Notes: generated by a model not told the origin, from the letters alone. Shown: positions 27,268 through 35,430, counted from the first letter of the stretch. The stretch is 64,000 nt of DNA from Cellulomonas gilvus ATCC 13127 (GCF_000218545.1 NC_015671.1:1798001-1862000), one strand, 5' to 3'. Made by a program: numbers and translations.

Positions 27268-27565
27268 GGCCCACCACGCACGCCACGATGCCGAGCAGCA
27301 GCAGGATCCGCACGAGGCTCACCGGCTCGGCACCGGTGGCCATCGCCCACGCCACGGTGACGGTCGCGCCGATGCCGACCCACACCGCGTAGGCGGTCCC
27401 GAGCGGCAGCGTGCGCATCGCGTAGCCGAGCCCGGCCATGCTCGCGGCGAGCGCGACGACGAACACGACCGACGGACCGATGCGATGCAGCCCCTGCGAG
27501 CGTCCGAGCGCCGTGGCCCACACGGCCTCGAGGACACCGGACACGATGAGCACGACCCACGCCAT
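27251..27565 (-). CDS. gdx: Guanidinium exporter of the SMR family (Gdx/SugE-type)
   Basis: A 104-residue protein with four membrane helices. The first helix reads MAWVVLIVSGVLEAVWATAL, with the essential Glu13 and the W-A motif that marks the Gdx (SugE) branch rather than EmrE. SMR dimers exchange the substrate cation for protons across the inner membrane. The leader carries a guanidine-III riboswitch ending 13 nt before the ATG, independent support for guanidinium as substrate. The ribosome site GGGAG lies between aptamer and start, so control is probably at translation. Confidence 0.9.
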   Translation of the reverse strand: MAWVVLIVSGVLEAVWATALGRSQGLHRIGPSVVFVVALAASMAGLGYAMRTLPLGTAYAVWVGIGATVTVAWAMATGAEPVSLVRILLLLGIVACVVGLKIVH

Positions 27566-27578
27566 GACGACTCCCGAC

Positions 27579-27619
27579 GTGCCGTCTTGTCGCAGTCCGG
27601 GTACGGCACCCTCGTCCGG
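27579..27619 (-). ncRNA. Guanidine-III riboswitch (ykkC-III)
   Basis: The minus strand shows the conserved blocks of this aptamer in order: CCGGACGAGG, then GCCGTACCCGGA, then CGACAAGACGGCAC. The 5' CCGG can pair with the CCGG of the second block, and GUGCCGU with ACGGCAC, giving the family's pseudoknot layout. It lies directly upstream of the SMR exporter gene. Ligand binding is expected to free the ribosome site. Confidence 0.85.
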
Positions 27620-27704
27620 GAGCCCGGCCCCGGGCTCTGGTCCCAGGCTCTCACCGGAGCCGTGACGCGTCACGCGCGCGGCGGGTGAGGTGCCTCACCC
27701 GCGC

Positions 27705-29279
27705 TCAGCCCTGCCGGTCCAGCGTGGCGCGCCCGTGCACCGCGATGGTCACGGCCGCGGACTCGCCGAGCAGCGCACGCGCGGCCGGGGGCAACGGCAC
27801 GCGTGAGCGCCACGCGCCGGGTGCGGGGTCGTCGTCGGCGAGCGCCTCGTCGCGCTCGGGGTCGGGCGCCCAGTCCCGGATCGCGCCGCCCAGCTCCGAG
27901 CCCCACCGCGCCCACGTGCGCCGCGTGCCGCCGTCCTCCTGGATGTCGACCACCAGCACGTCGGCCCAGTCCTCGGCCTGCTCCAGGTGGTCCAGGAACG
28001 ACAGCAGACCGCCGCGGCTGCGCAGCGACATGAGCCGCAGCCGCAGCACGTGACGCATGGTCGGCGCACGCGTGCCCGTGCGCGGGTCCGGCGGGCGCGT
28101 CGCCGAGGACGACAAATACGTGCGGATCAGCGGCACCGGCGTCGCGGACGCGTCACGCCGGACGGGCCGCTCGACCTGGATCGGGCACAGGTGCGCCGTG
28201 CTCTGCTCGTGCAGCACCACGGGCAGGCCGCGGATCGACATCGCCACCTCGAGCTGCCACGCGGTGTCGTCGTCGGGCGTCCCGGGCAGCTCGACGTCCG
28301 TCAGGTCGGCGCGCACCTCCAGGTCGCCGAACAGGAAACGGCGGAGGTTCTGGTAGCCCTCCTCGGAGTTGACGATGCCGAACCGCCCCGAGTGGCTGCG
28401 GTGCACGTACGCCCGGGGTGCGCCACGCACGTACGCGTTGTCGATCTGCACCAGGCCGTCGCTGCGCGGTCCCACGGCACGCGCCGGCAGGCCCAGGCCC
28501 GAGGTGTAGTCGCCCGCGTTCGTGCCGACCAGGCAGAAGAACCGGTCGAGCGGGAAGCCGCCGGCGGGCAGCCGCTGCGCGTCGAACTCCTCGCGCACCG
28601 GCACGCGCGTGGGGGACAGGTACTCGCGCATGCGGCGCGGCCCGAAGATGTCGGCGCCCTGCACGCCCAGCAGGTCGCGTGCCTTCTCGAGCAGCCCGAA
28701 CCCCACCGCGAACTCGATGCCGCCGTGCGGGGTGGCGTACGTGAAGACCCGGTCGACGAAGGCCGCAGCGGCGTCCAGCGTGCCACCGACCGCCTCGTCG
28801 TCGGGGATCACCCGCTGCAGCATCCCGCGCACCACCAGGCCGCCCATCGAGTGCGCCACCAGGAACACGCGCGGCGCCCCGGTCTGCCGGCGCACCGCCT
28901 GCACCAGGTCGAACAGGCTGGCCGACGCTCGTTCGATCGAGAACGCGTTCGGGTCGCGCGTGAGGTGCGGCGCGAACTCGTCGTAGAACCGGTGCACCCA
29001 GATGGTCGCCGCCGGCACGGTGCCCGGCTCCTGGCTGCGCAGGTACGCCTCCTGGTCGCCCCGCACCAGCAGCTGGTACCCGTGGTCGATCATCAGGCGC
29101 AGGAGCGGGCTCTCGAACTGGTGGAACGCGGGCCGGTCGGCACCGTCCACCCGGACCTGCACCGATCCCTCGTTGAAGCCGTAGAACGGGTCGTCGACCG
29201 CCTTGTCGATGCCCGACGGGCCTCCCGCGTACCCCCGGACGTAGACGACGGGCAGACGCCCGTCACCGTCGTAGGCCAT
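27705..29279 (-). CDS. Alpha/beta-hydrolase, lipase/esterase-like
   Basis: A 524-residue protein without signal peptide. The N-terminal half is an alpha/beta hydrolase: oxyanion-type LPVVYVRGYAGGPSG near residue 10, nucleophile elbow VAHSMGGLVVRGML near residue 145, and a late His in VHRSHSGRFGIVNSEEG. The second half (~320-524) is beta-rich with VEVAMSIRGLPVVLHEQ and has no recognised family. The layout is like bacterial PGAP1/lipase-like proteins that act on lipids or esters; the substrate is unknown. The gene stands alone between the gdx and universal-stress genes. Confidence 0.8.
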   Translation of the reverse strand: MAYDGDGRLPVVYVRGYAGGPSGIDKAVDDPFYGFNEGSVQVRVDGADRPAFHQFESPLLRLMIDHGYQLLVRGDQEAYLRSQEPGTVPAATIWVHRFYDEFAPHLTRDPNAFSIERASASLFDLVQAVRRQTGAPRVFLVAHSMGGLVVRGMLQRVIPDDEAVGGTLDAAAAFVDRVFTYATPHGGIEFAVGFGLLEKARDLLGVQGADIFGPRRMREYLSPTRVPVREEFDAQRLPAGGFPLDRFFCLVGTNAGDYTSGLGLPARAVGPRSDGLVQIDNAYVRGAPRAYVHRSHSGRFGIVNSEEGYQNLRRFLFGDLEVRADLTDVELPGTPDDDTAWQLEVAMSIRGLPVVLHEQSTAHLCPIQVERPVRRDASATPVPLIRTYLSSSATRPPDPRTGTRAPTMRHVLRLRLMSLRSRGGLLSFLDHLEQAEDWADVLVVDIQEDGGTRRTWARWGSELGGAIRDWAPDPERDEALADDDPAPGAWRSRVPLPPAARALLGESAAVTIAVHGRATLDRQG

Positions 29280-29376
29280 CGCCGCCTCCTCGTCGGCCGC
29301 CGGGTGACGGCCCTACGCCGAAGGATGGCGGGACGAACCGGCAGATACCAGACCTGAGCAGGTGCGGGACCCGCGC

Positions 29377-30177
29377 CTACAGCACCTCGTCCCGCACGAC
29401 GAGCACGGGGCAGGCCGCACGCGGCGCGACCCGTCGGCCGACCAGCCGGCCGCGCGTGCGCCGCCACCGGTGCGCGCCGACCACCAGCAGGCCCGCGGTC
29501 CGCGAGGCCGCCACGAGGCAGGGCACCGGGTCGCCGTCGGCCAGCAGCGTGCGGACCTCGAGGTCCGGATAGGTCTGCGCGAGGGCCGCGGCGACGTCGA
29601 GCGCGATGCTCCGGCCCTCGTCGTCCTCTCCCGGGCGGCACGCGTGCAGGACGTGCAGCGCACGCCCGAGCCGCCGCGCCTCGCGGGCGGCCAGCCCCGC
29701 GGCGAGCCACGAGCCGGGCGTGCCGTCGACGCCGACCACCACGGGGCCCTCGGGCGCGCGCACCCCGCCGCGGACGAGCGCCACGGGACACCGCGCACGC
29801 CAGGACAGGGCCGTGCCGATGGTCAGCACGGCCGCACCGTCGTGCCGTGTGCCCGCGACCAGGAGCTGGGCGTCCGCACTGAACCGCGTGAGCGTCGGCA
29901 CGGTGGGCCCGTGCAGCAGCACACCCTCCACCCGCAGCCCGGGATGCGCCTCGGCGACCGCGGTGCACGCGGCGCGCAGCTCGCGCAGCAGCGACTCCTC
30001 GTCCACCGGGACCGCGGGGACGCCCGCCCACATCCACGGCCCCACCGGGGGCGAGACCACGTGCGCGACGACGAGCCGCGTCTCGCGGCGCACCGCGGCG
30101 CCGGCCGCCCACCGCAGCGTCGCAGTGCTGCGGTCGGTGCCGTCCACCGCGACGACCACGGGTCCGTCGATGCGCAT
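29377..30177 (-). CDS. Tandem universal stress protein
   Basis: 266 residues holding two UspA domains. The first begins GPVVVAVDGTDRSTATLRWA and includes ADAQLLVAGTRHDGAAVLTIGTALSW; the second begins GPVVVGVDGTPGSWLAAGLA and ends CPVLVV. The ATP-binding G-x2-G-x9-G-S/T motif is partly altered in both (GTRHDGAAVL; GAHRWRRTRGRLVG), so nucleotide binding may be weak. ATG 30177 has GAGGTGG upstream; a GTG four codons earlier is possible. Actinobacterial tandem Usp proteins often respond to hypoxia or stationary phase; no such operator was seen. Confidence 0.88.
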   Translation of the reverse strand: MRIDGPVVVAVDGTDRSTATLRWAAGAAVRRETRLVVAHVVSPPVGPWMWAGVPAVPVDEESLLRELRAACTAVAEAHPGLRVEGVLLHGPTVPTLTRFSADAQLLVAGTRHDGAAVLTIGTALSWRARCPVALVRGGVRAPEGPVVVGVDGTPGSWLAAGLAAREARRLGRALHVLHACRPGEDDEGRSIALDVAAALAQTYPDLEVRTLLADGDPVPCLVAASRTAGLLVVGAHRWRRTRGRLVGRRVAPRAACPVLVVRDEVL

Positions 30178-30262
30178 CGTCCACCTCACCGGTTGGGCCT
30201 GCCACCATCATGCGCGGTGCGGACGCGCGGCAGGGCGCACCAAGGTCCCGGTCGGCAGCGTG

Positions 30263-30745
30263 TCAGGCGGTGACCGCGTGCACCGCACCGCCGGTCACCC
30301 GGACCAGCTCGTCGAAGGTCGTCGGGAAGACCGTGTGCGGCGTGCCACCCGCGGCCCACACGACCGTGAACTCCGCGAGCGTCTCGTCCACCACGGTCTC
30401 CACCGGGCTCGGGTGGCCGAGCGGGGCCACACCCCCGATCGCCATGCCCGTGCTCTCCCGGACCTGCTCGGGCGTCGCGCGCTCGATCGAGGAGCGCCCC
30501 AGCCGCCGGGCCAGCGCGGCGGTGTCGACCCGGTGCCGCCCGCTGGTCAGCACCAGCAGGGCCTGCCCGTCGCACCAGAACAGCAGGCTGTTGGCGATCT
30601 GCCCGACGTGGCAGCCGAGTGCGGTCGCCGCCTCCGCGGCCGTCCGGGCCGAGTCGGGCAGCAGCACCACCTCGCCGCGCACCCCCGCCTCCGCAAGGGC
30701 CTGGGCGACGACGCGCGAGCGCGGGGGCAGGTCGGAACCGGTCAC
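30263..30745 (-). CDS. YbaK/ProX-type aminoacyl-tRNA deacylase
   Basis: 160 residues of the YbaK/EbsC family, which hydrolyses mischarged tRNAs such as Cys-tRNA-Pro. The conserved lysine-bearing segment of classical YbaK reads here GQIANSLLFWCDGQALLVLTSG; the typical Lys is replaced, as in several actinobacterial homologues. GGVAPLGHPSP is the family substrate-pocket loop. GTG 30745 follows CAGGAT by 6 nt, fitting a leaderless transcript. It lies upstream of nothing obviously related. Confidence 0.85.
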   Translation of the reverse strand: MTGSDLPPRSRVVAQALAEAGVRGEVVLLPDSARTAAEAATALGCHVGQIANSLLFWCDGQALLVLTSGRHRVDTAALARRLGRSSIERATPEQVRESTGMAIGGVAPLGHPSPVETVVDETLAEFTVVWAAGGTPHTVFPTTFDELVRVTGGAVHAVTA

Positions 30746-30751
30746 GGCGCC

Positions 30752-30757
30752 ATCCTG
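30752..30757 (-). promoter_or_regulatory. -10 box for leaderless ybaK transcript
   Basis: The minus strand reads CAGGAT, then GGCGCC, then GTG. The same CAGGAT-N6-GTG arrangement occurs at the LigD ligase gene. Confidence 0.4.
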
Positions 30758-30790
30758 CCCCAGCCCCACCCGCTCACCCCACCCCCCGAC

Positions 30791-30820
30791 GCCGAACTGG
30801 CAGTTATCCGCCAGCTCGGC
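30791..30820. repeat. REP-like palindromic unit 1
   Basis: A 30-bp unit with arms GCCGAACTGG and CCAGCTCGGC around CAGTTATCCG. Its reverse complement matches unit 2 at 26 of 30 positions. Confidence 0.6.
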
Positions 30821-30831
30821 CGGGGTGCGGC

Positions 30832-30861
30832 GCCGAGCTGGTAGATAACCGCCAGCTCGGC
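30832..30861. repeat. REP-like palindromic unit 2
   Basis: A 30-bp unit with perfect arms GCCGAGCTGG and CCAGCTCGGC around TAGATAACCG, inverted relative to unit 1 and 11 bp from it. The pair lies between the pirin stop and the ybaK promoter. Confidence 0.6.
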
Positions 30862-30872
30862 ACGGTGGGGTG

Positions 30873-31829
30873 TCAGGGGCGGCGGCGGGGGCGTAGGTGG
30901 ACGTTCGGCAGGTCCGGTGCGGGGATGCGCTCGTCACCGTGCCCGGGCACCACGCCGAACCGATCGGCGCTCGCGGGCGACTCCCAGTCGGCCCGCGCCC
31001 GCACGACCTCGGCGTGGTCGCGGCCCACGAAGTTCCACCACATGACCAGGTCGTGCTCGAACGGCTCGCCGCCGATCAGCAGGACGCGCGCGTCGTCGGC
31101 TGCCACGAGGTCCACCCCGTCGCGGCCGTCACCCAGGTGCACCAGCGGTCCGGGCCCGGCGAGCAGGCCGTCCACGCGCACCCGACCACCGAGCACCAGG
31201 ACCGCGTGCTCGAACGACGGCTCGAGCGGCAGCCGCACCCGCGCACCGGCATCGAGCGCCACGTCGGCACCCACCAGGGGAGAGTGCACCACGGCGGGGG
31301 AGACGGCGCCGTCCACCTCACCCACCATCACGGTCGCCGCCACGCCCGGCGCTCGCCACACCGGCAGGTCGGTGACCTGCTGGAAGGCCGGCGGACCCGA
31401 CGCCGCGCCGTCGGGCAGCGCGACCCACAGCTGCACCGCGTGCAGCGGCCCGGGACCGTCGACGGACAGCTCCGAGTGCGCGACGCCGCGCCCCGCGGTC
31501 ATCAGGTTGAGCTGGCCGGGCTGCACGACCGTGTCGGACCCGAGGCTGTCCCGGTGCCGGATCCGCCCGACGACGGGCCACGTCACGGTCTGCAGGCCGA
31601 TGTGCGGATGCGGCAGCACCCGCATGTCGACGACCTGCGGGCCGATCTCGTCGAGGAAGCACCACGCACCCACGGTCGGCAGCGCGCGCTGGGGGAGCGT
31701 GCGGCGCACCTGCATCCCGCGGATGCCGCCGAGCGGCACCTCGCGGGCCTCGTGGACCGTCATCACCGGGCCGGTCCGCCCGTGGACGGCGCACGGCTGC
31801 GGCGCGGGACGCTGCTCGAGGTTCGTCAT
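30873..31829 (-). CDS. Pirin-family protein
   Basis: A 318-residue bicupin. The N-terminal cupin has the pirin metal site: PHPHIGLQTVTWPVVG supplies two His residues and MTAGRGVAHSE supplies a third His and Glu. The C-terminal pirin domain ends in GGEPFEHDLVMWWNFVGRD. Bacterial pirins are Fe-dependent and some have quercetinase activity or bind metabolic enzymes; the role here is unknown. ATG 31829 follows GACAGT by 7 nt, fitting a leaderless transcript. It is divergent from the sigma factor gene. Confidence 0.92.
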   Translation of the reverse strand: MTNLEQRPAPQPCAVHGRTGPVMTVHEAREVPLGGIRGMQVRRTLPQRALPTVGAWCFLDEIGPQVVDMRVLPHPHIGLQTVTWPVVGRIRHRDSLGSDTVVQPGQLNLMTAGRGVAHSELSVDGPGPLHAVQLWVALPDGAASGPPAFQQVTDLPVWRAPGVAATVMVGEVDGAVSPAVVHSPLVGADVALDAGARVRLPLEPSFEHAVLVLGGRVRVDGLLAGPGPLVHLGDGRDGVDLVAADDARVLLIGGEPFEHDLVMWWNFVGRDHAEVVRARADWESPASADRFGVVPGHGDERIPAPDLPNVHLRPRRRP

Positions 31830-31836
31830 GGACGCC

Positions 31837-31842
31837 ACTGTC
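31837..31842 (-). promoter_or_regulatory. -10 box for leaderless pirin transcript
   Basis: The minus strand reads GACAGT, then 7 nt, then ATG. Confidence 0.35.
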
Positions 31843-31887
31843 GCACCCGGCGCCGCGGACTCACATCCGTGGCGCACCGGACGTCTG

Positions 31888-31893
31888 CACACT
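31888..31893 (+). promoter_or_regulatory. -10 box for leaderless sigma-factor transcript
   Basis: CACACT, then GTGAGC, then GTG 31900. It favours GTG 31900 over GTG 31894. Confidence 0.35.
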
Positions 31894-31899
31894 GTGAGC

Positions 31900-32436
31900 G
31901 TGAAGGAGCCCTTCGAGCGCGTCGTGCAGCGGCACGGCGCCACGGTGCTGCGCGTGTGCCGCGCGGTGGTCGGCCCGCACGACGCGGACGACGCGTGGTC
32001 GGAGACGTTCCTGGCGGCCCTGCGCGCGTGGCCGGACCTGCCCGACGACGCCAACGTCGAGGCGTGGCTCGTGACGATCGCGCACCGCAAGGCGATCGAC
32101 CAGGTGCGTGCGGCGTCACGCCGCGCGGTGCCGCTCGCGGAGCTGCCGGCCGCACCCGTGCCCGACGCGACCGAGGCGCGCGTGCGCGACCTGGACCTGT
32201 GGGCCGCGGTGGCCGTGCTCCCCGAGCGGCAGCGGCACGCGGTGGCGCTGCACCACCTCGGCGGGCTGGCCCACGCCGAGGTCGCGGCTCTGCTGGGCGG
32301 GACCGCGGCCGCCGCGCGGCGTGCGAGCGCCGACGGCATCGCCACGCTGCGCCGCACGTCGCCCCGCTGGGCGGCGGCCAGCGCGAGCCTGTCCGACGCA
32401 CCGCCCGCACCACGGTCCGAAGGAGGACGAGCATGA
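31900..32436 (+). CDS. ECF-type RNA polymerase sigma factor
   Basis: 178 residues. Sigma region 2 covers about residues 3-75 (FERVVQRHGATVLRVCRAVV, AWSETFLAALRAWPDL, VEAWLVTIAHRKAIDQVRAASRR) and region 4 about 105-160 (WAAVAVLPERQRHAVALHHL, LAHAEVAALLGGTAAAARRA). No anti-sigma gene is adjacent. Its stop overlaps the start of the methylguanine methyltransferase gene (ATGA, with AAGGAGG inside the sigma gene), so the two are translationally coupled. That suggests a DNA-damage or alkylation response role for the sigma factor; this is inference. Confidence 0.87.
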   Translation: MKEPFERVVQRHGATVLRVCRAVVGPHDADDAWSETFLAALRAWPDLPDDANVEAWLVTIAHRKAIDQVRAASRRAVPLAELPAAPVPDATEARVRDLDLWAAVAVLPERQRHAVALHHLGGLAHAEVAALLGGTAAAARRASADGIATLRRTSPRWAAASASLSDAPPAPRSEGGRA

Positions 32437-33053
32437 CCCCGAGCGACCGCACCGCGCACGTTCCCGACCCGCTCGCGGTGCCGACCGACGACCTGGCCCG
32501 CCTGCACGCACGCCTGGCCGCACGCGCGGCCGACGACGGCGTCCTCGACGTCGCGTACCGCACGGTGGACTCACCCGTCGGGCCCCTGCTGCTGGCCGTC
32601 ACACCCGTGGGGCTGGTACGCGTCGCGTTCGCGGTGCAGGACCACGACGCGGTGCTCACGGACCTCGCGGCGCGCATCAGCCCGCGCGTGCTCGAGGCAC
32701 CCGCGCGCCTCGACCAGGCCGCGCGCGAGCTCGACGAGTACTTCGCCGGGCACCGCCGCGCGTTCGACGTCCCGGTGGACCTGCGGCTGCTGCACGGCTT
32801 CCGCCGCACGGTCGTCGAGCACCTGGCGGCGCTCGGCTACGGCAGCACCGCGAGCTACGCGCAGGTGGCCGCTGCCGCCGGCAGCCCTCGCGCGGTGCGC
32901 GCGGTCGGCACCGCGTGCGCGCTCAACCCCGTGCCGGTGGTGCTCCCGTGCCACCGGGTGGTGCGCTCCGACGGCTCGCCGGGCCGGTACGCGGGCGGGG
33001 CCGCGGCCAAGGAGCTGCTGCTCGCCCAGGAACGTGCGCACCGCCGCGCGTAG
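32433..33053 (+). CDS. ogt: Methylated-DNA-protein cysteine methyltransferase
   Basis: 206 residues. The C-terminal MGMT domain has the suicide acceptor cysteine in VPVVLPCHRVVRSDG, the helix-turn-helix GYGSTASYAQVAAAAG and the arginine finger in GSPRAVRAVGTACALNP. The N-terminal ribonuclease-H-like domain begins about residue 45 (VAYRTVDSPVGPLLLAVTP). It removes O6-alkyl groups from guanine. It is coupled to the upstream sigma gene. Its TAG stop is also the start of the -10 box of the next gene. Confidence 0.95.
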   Translation: MTPSDRTAHVPDPLAVPTDDLARLHARLAARAADDGVLDVAYRTVDSPVGPLLLAVTPVGLVRVAFAVQDHDAVLTDLAARISPRVLEAPARLDQAARELDEYFAGHRRAFDVPVDLRLLHGFRRTVVEHLAALGYGSTASYAQVAAAAGSPRAVRAVGTACALNPVPVVLPCHRVVRSDGSPGRYAGGAAAKELLLAQERAHRRA

Positions 33054-33056
33054 CGT
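33051..33056 (+). promoter_or_regulatory. -10 box for leaderless DUF2277 transcript
   Basis: TAGCGT ends 7 nt before ATG 33064; its TAG is the ogt stop codon. Confidence 0.5.
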
Positions 33057-33063
33057 GGCCCCC

Positions 33064-33417
33064 ATGTGCCGGAACATCACCACGCTGCGCGGACTCGAGC
33101 CCGCCGCGACCGACCAGGAGATCGAGGCGGCCGCGATCCAGTACGTCCGCAAGGTCACGGGTGTCACGCGCGTGAGCGACGCGACGCGCGAGGCGTTCGA
33201 CGAGGCCGTGCGGGCCGTCGCCGCCGCGACCGTCCGCGTGCTGGCGGACCTGCCCGAGCGCCGCCAGCCGCCCAGCACCGTCCCGCCGTTGCGTCGCGAG
33301 GACGTGCAGGCGCGCATCGCCGCACGCGTGGCGGCACGCGAGGCGCACGAGCGCGCGCACGACGAGGGCCGCGCGCACACGCACGACGAGCACGGCGCCA
33401 TGGTGACGGCGGACTGA
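33064..33417 (+). CDS. DUF2277 family protein
   Basis: 117 residues. The N-terminus MCRNITTLRGLEPAATDQEI and the following AAIQYVRKVTGVTRVS are the hallmark of DUF2277, a small actinobacterial family of unknown function with an invariant Cys2 and a helical core. The C-terminal third is His/Arg/Glu-rich (EAHERAHDEGRAHTHDEHG) and could bind metal. It is leaderless by promoter spacing. Confidence 0.88.
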   Translation: MCRNITTLRGLEPAATDQEIEAAAIQYVRKVTGVTRVSDATREAFDEAVRAVAAATVRVLADLPERRQPPSTVPPLRREDVQARIAARVAAREAHERAHDEGRAHTHDEHGAMVTAD

Positions 33418-33467
33418 CGCCCGCGCGGCGCCGACCGCGGGTCCGGCAGGCGTCCGTCAGGCGCCGA

Positions 33468-33773
33468 TCAGCTCGCCGCCGGCGGCCACGGCACGAGCCG
33501 CGGGATGCCGTCGGGCGCGACGGCCGACAGTGCCAGGAACCGTGCCTCCGCGCGGTGCAGCCGGATGTGCTCGTCGAGCGACCACGTCGGGCCGTTGGTG
33601 AGCACCATGCCGCACGCGCACTCGATCGTCACACGACCGTCCGCGTCCTGCTCCACCTGGCCCACCGTGGTGTGGTCCGTGAACGCCTGGACCTTGGCGC
33701 GTCGCATCTGCGCGCTCACCGCCTCGTCGGCGGTGCTGGGCTCGGGGGCGGGGTCGTGCGGTGCGGAGGTCAC
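33468..33773 (-). CDS. Small protein with possible zinc-site motif, coupled to mqo
   Basis: 101 residues, no family recognised. The central part reads GRVTIECACGMVLTNGP, then TWSLDEHIRLHRAEARF: a C-x-C pair and an H-x3-H pair about 20 residues apart, which could form a small zinc site. The GTG start overlaps the mqo stop (GTGA), so it is probably co-translated with mqo. Function unknown. Confidence 0.7.
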   Translation of the reverse strand: MTSAPHDPAPEPSTADEAVSAQMRRAKVQAFTDHTTVGQVEQDADGRVTIECACGMVLTNGPTWSLDEHIRLHRAEARFLALSAVAPDGIPRLVPWPPAAS

Positions 33774-35293
33774 GCTGAATGATCGGCCGTGACTGCCTCG
33801 TCGACCAAGCGGTCCAGCTCGAAGGACTCGTCCCACGTGCCGCCGCCGAGGCTCGGCATCATCTCCCGCAGCGCGGGGCGCCAGGCCTCCACGCGGTCCG
33901 CGAAGCACCGCTCGAGCAGGTCGACCATCGTCGCCACGGCCGTCGAGGCGCCGGGGGAGGCGCCCAGCAGGCCCGCGATCGTCCCGTCGGCCGACGTGAC
34001 CAGCTCGGTGCCGAACTCGAGCACCCCGCCGCCGCGCACCTTCTTGATGACCTGCACGCGCTGACCCGCGGTGATGAGCTCCCAGTCGCCCGGGCGCGCG
34101 GTGGGCATGAACTGGCGCAGCGTGCGGAACCGGTCCTGCGACGACGCCGTGACCTCACCGATGAGGTAGCGCAGCAGGTCCAGGTTGCGCAGGCCCACGG
34201 ACAGCATCGGCACCAGGTTCCCGGGCCGGATCGAGCGCACGAGGTCCAACCACGAGCCGTGCTTGAGGAACTTCATGCTCCAACCCGCGTACGGGCCGAA
34301 CATGAGCGCCGTCTGCCCCTCGACCACGCGCGTGTCGAGGTGCGGCACCGACATCGGGGGCGCCCCGATCTCCGCGCGGCCGTAGACCTTGGCGTGGTGC
34401 TCGCGCACCACCGCGGGGTTCGTCGTGCGCAGGAACTGCCCGCTGATCGGGAACCCGCCGTACCCCTTGGCCTCGGGGATGCCGGACTTCTGCAGCAGAC
34501 CCAGTGCGCCGCCGCCCGCGCCGATGAACACGAACCGCGCATCCACGGTGCGGGCGCGGCGACGCCCGTTCCAGCGCCGGTCCCGCACCGTCAGGCGCCA
34601 CGTGCCGTCGCGTCGCTGCCGCAGCCGCGTCACCTCCGACTCGAGGTGGAGCGTGGCGCCGTGGTCGACCGCGTCCTGCACCATCGCGCGCGTCAGCGCG
34701 CCGAAGTCGACGTCGGTGCCACCCGCGGCACGCGTGGCCGCGACCGGCTCCGCGGGGTCGCGGTCCGCCATGAGCAGCGGGGCCCACTGCGCGATCTGGT
34801 CCGGGTCGGTCGAGAACTCCAGGTCGGAGAACAGCGGGTGGGCGCGCAGCGCCTCGAACCGGCGGCGCAGGTAGTCCACGCCCTCCTCGCCCCGCACGAA
34901 CGTCATGTGCGGGGTGGTGGAGACGAACTCGGTCCCGACGGGGAGCCGGCCCTGGCCGGCCAGATGGTGCCACAGCTCACGCGACAGCTCGAACTGCTCG
35001 TTGATCGTCACGGCCTTGGTGATGTCGATCGAGCCGTCGGGCCGCTGCGGCGTGTAGTTGAGCTCGCACAGGGCCGCGTGGCCCGTGCCCGCGTTGTTCC
35101 AGGGGTTGGAGCTCTCCTGCGCCACGCCGTCGCGGCGCTCGTGGATCTCGATGCGCCACGTGGGCTCGAGCGAGCGCAGCAGGCTCGCGAGCGTCGCGCT
35201 CATCACCCCGCCGCCGATCAGGACGACGTCGAGCGGCGCGTCGCGGCCGTCGTCGGTCGCGATGTCCCTGGGGTTCGGGTCCTGGGAAGGCAC
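33770..35293 (-). CDS. mqo: Malate:quinone oxidoreductase
   Basis: A 507-residue peripheral membrane FAD enzyme that oxidises malate to oxaloacetate and reduces the quinone pool. The FAD-binding motif is DVVLIGGGVMSATLASLLRS near residue 20. Family motifs include SSNPWNNAGTGHAALCELNY, FIGAGGGALGLLQKSGIPE and GYGGFPISGQFL. The start was set at GTG 35293 because TACGAT lies exactly 6 nt upstream (leaderless); a TTG further upstream gives a longer frame but lies before the promoter. It is followed, with overlap, by a small gene. Confidence 0.96.
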   Translation of the reverse strand: MPSQDPNPRDIATDDGRDAPLDVVLIGGGVMSATLASLLRSLEPTWRIEIHERRDGVAQESSNPWNNAGTGHAALCELNYTPQRPDGSIDITKAVTINEQFELSRELWHHLAGQGRLPVGTEFVSTTPHMTFVRGEEGVDYLRRRFEALRAHPLFSDLEFSTDPDQIAQWAPLLMADRDPAEPVAATRAAGGTDVDFGALTRAMVQDAVDHGATLHLESEVTRLRQRRDGTWRLTVRDRRWNGRRRARTVDARFVFIGAGGGALGLLQKSGIPEAKGYGGFPISGQFLRTTNPAVVREHHAKVYGRAEIGAPPMSVPHLDTRVVEGQTALMFGPYAGWSMKFLKHGSWLDLVRSIRPGNLVPMLSVGLRNLDLLRYLIGEVTASSQDRFRTLRQFMPTARPGDWELITAGQRVQVIKKVRGGGVLEFGTELVTSADGTIAGLLGASPGASTAVATMVDLLERCFADRVEAWRPALREMMPSLGGGTWDESFELDRLVDEAVTADHSA

Positions 35294-35299
35294 CGGTCG

Positions 35300-35305
35300 A
35301 TCGTA
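35300..35305 (-). promoter_or_regulatory. -10 box for leaderless mqo transcript
   Basis: The minus strand reads TACGAT, then CGACCG, then GTG 35293. Confidence 0.5.
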
Positions 35306-35430
35306 GGTTGATGTCGAGATTGTCGACCGCAAGGGAAATGTGACCTTGGCGACATGTGATGTTCGTCTCGTGCCGGGCCTCGGTCGGCGGTTCGCGGCGG
35401 GGACGTGGTGCAGGCGTCACGTCCAGGGGG

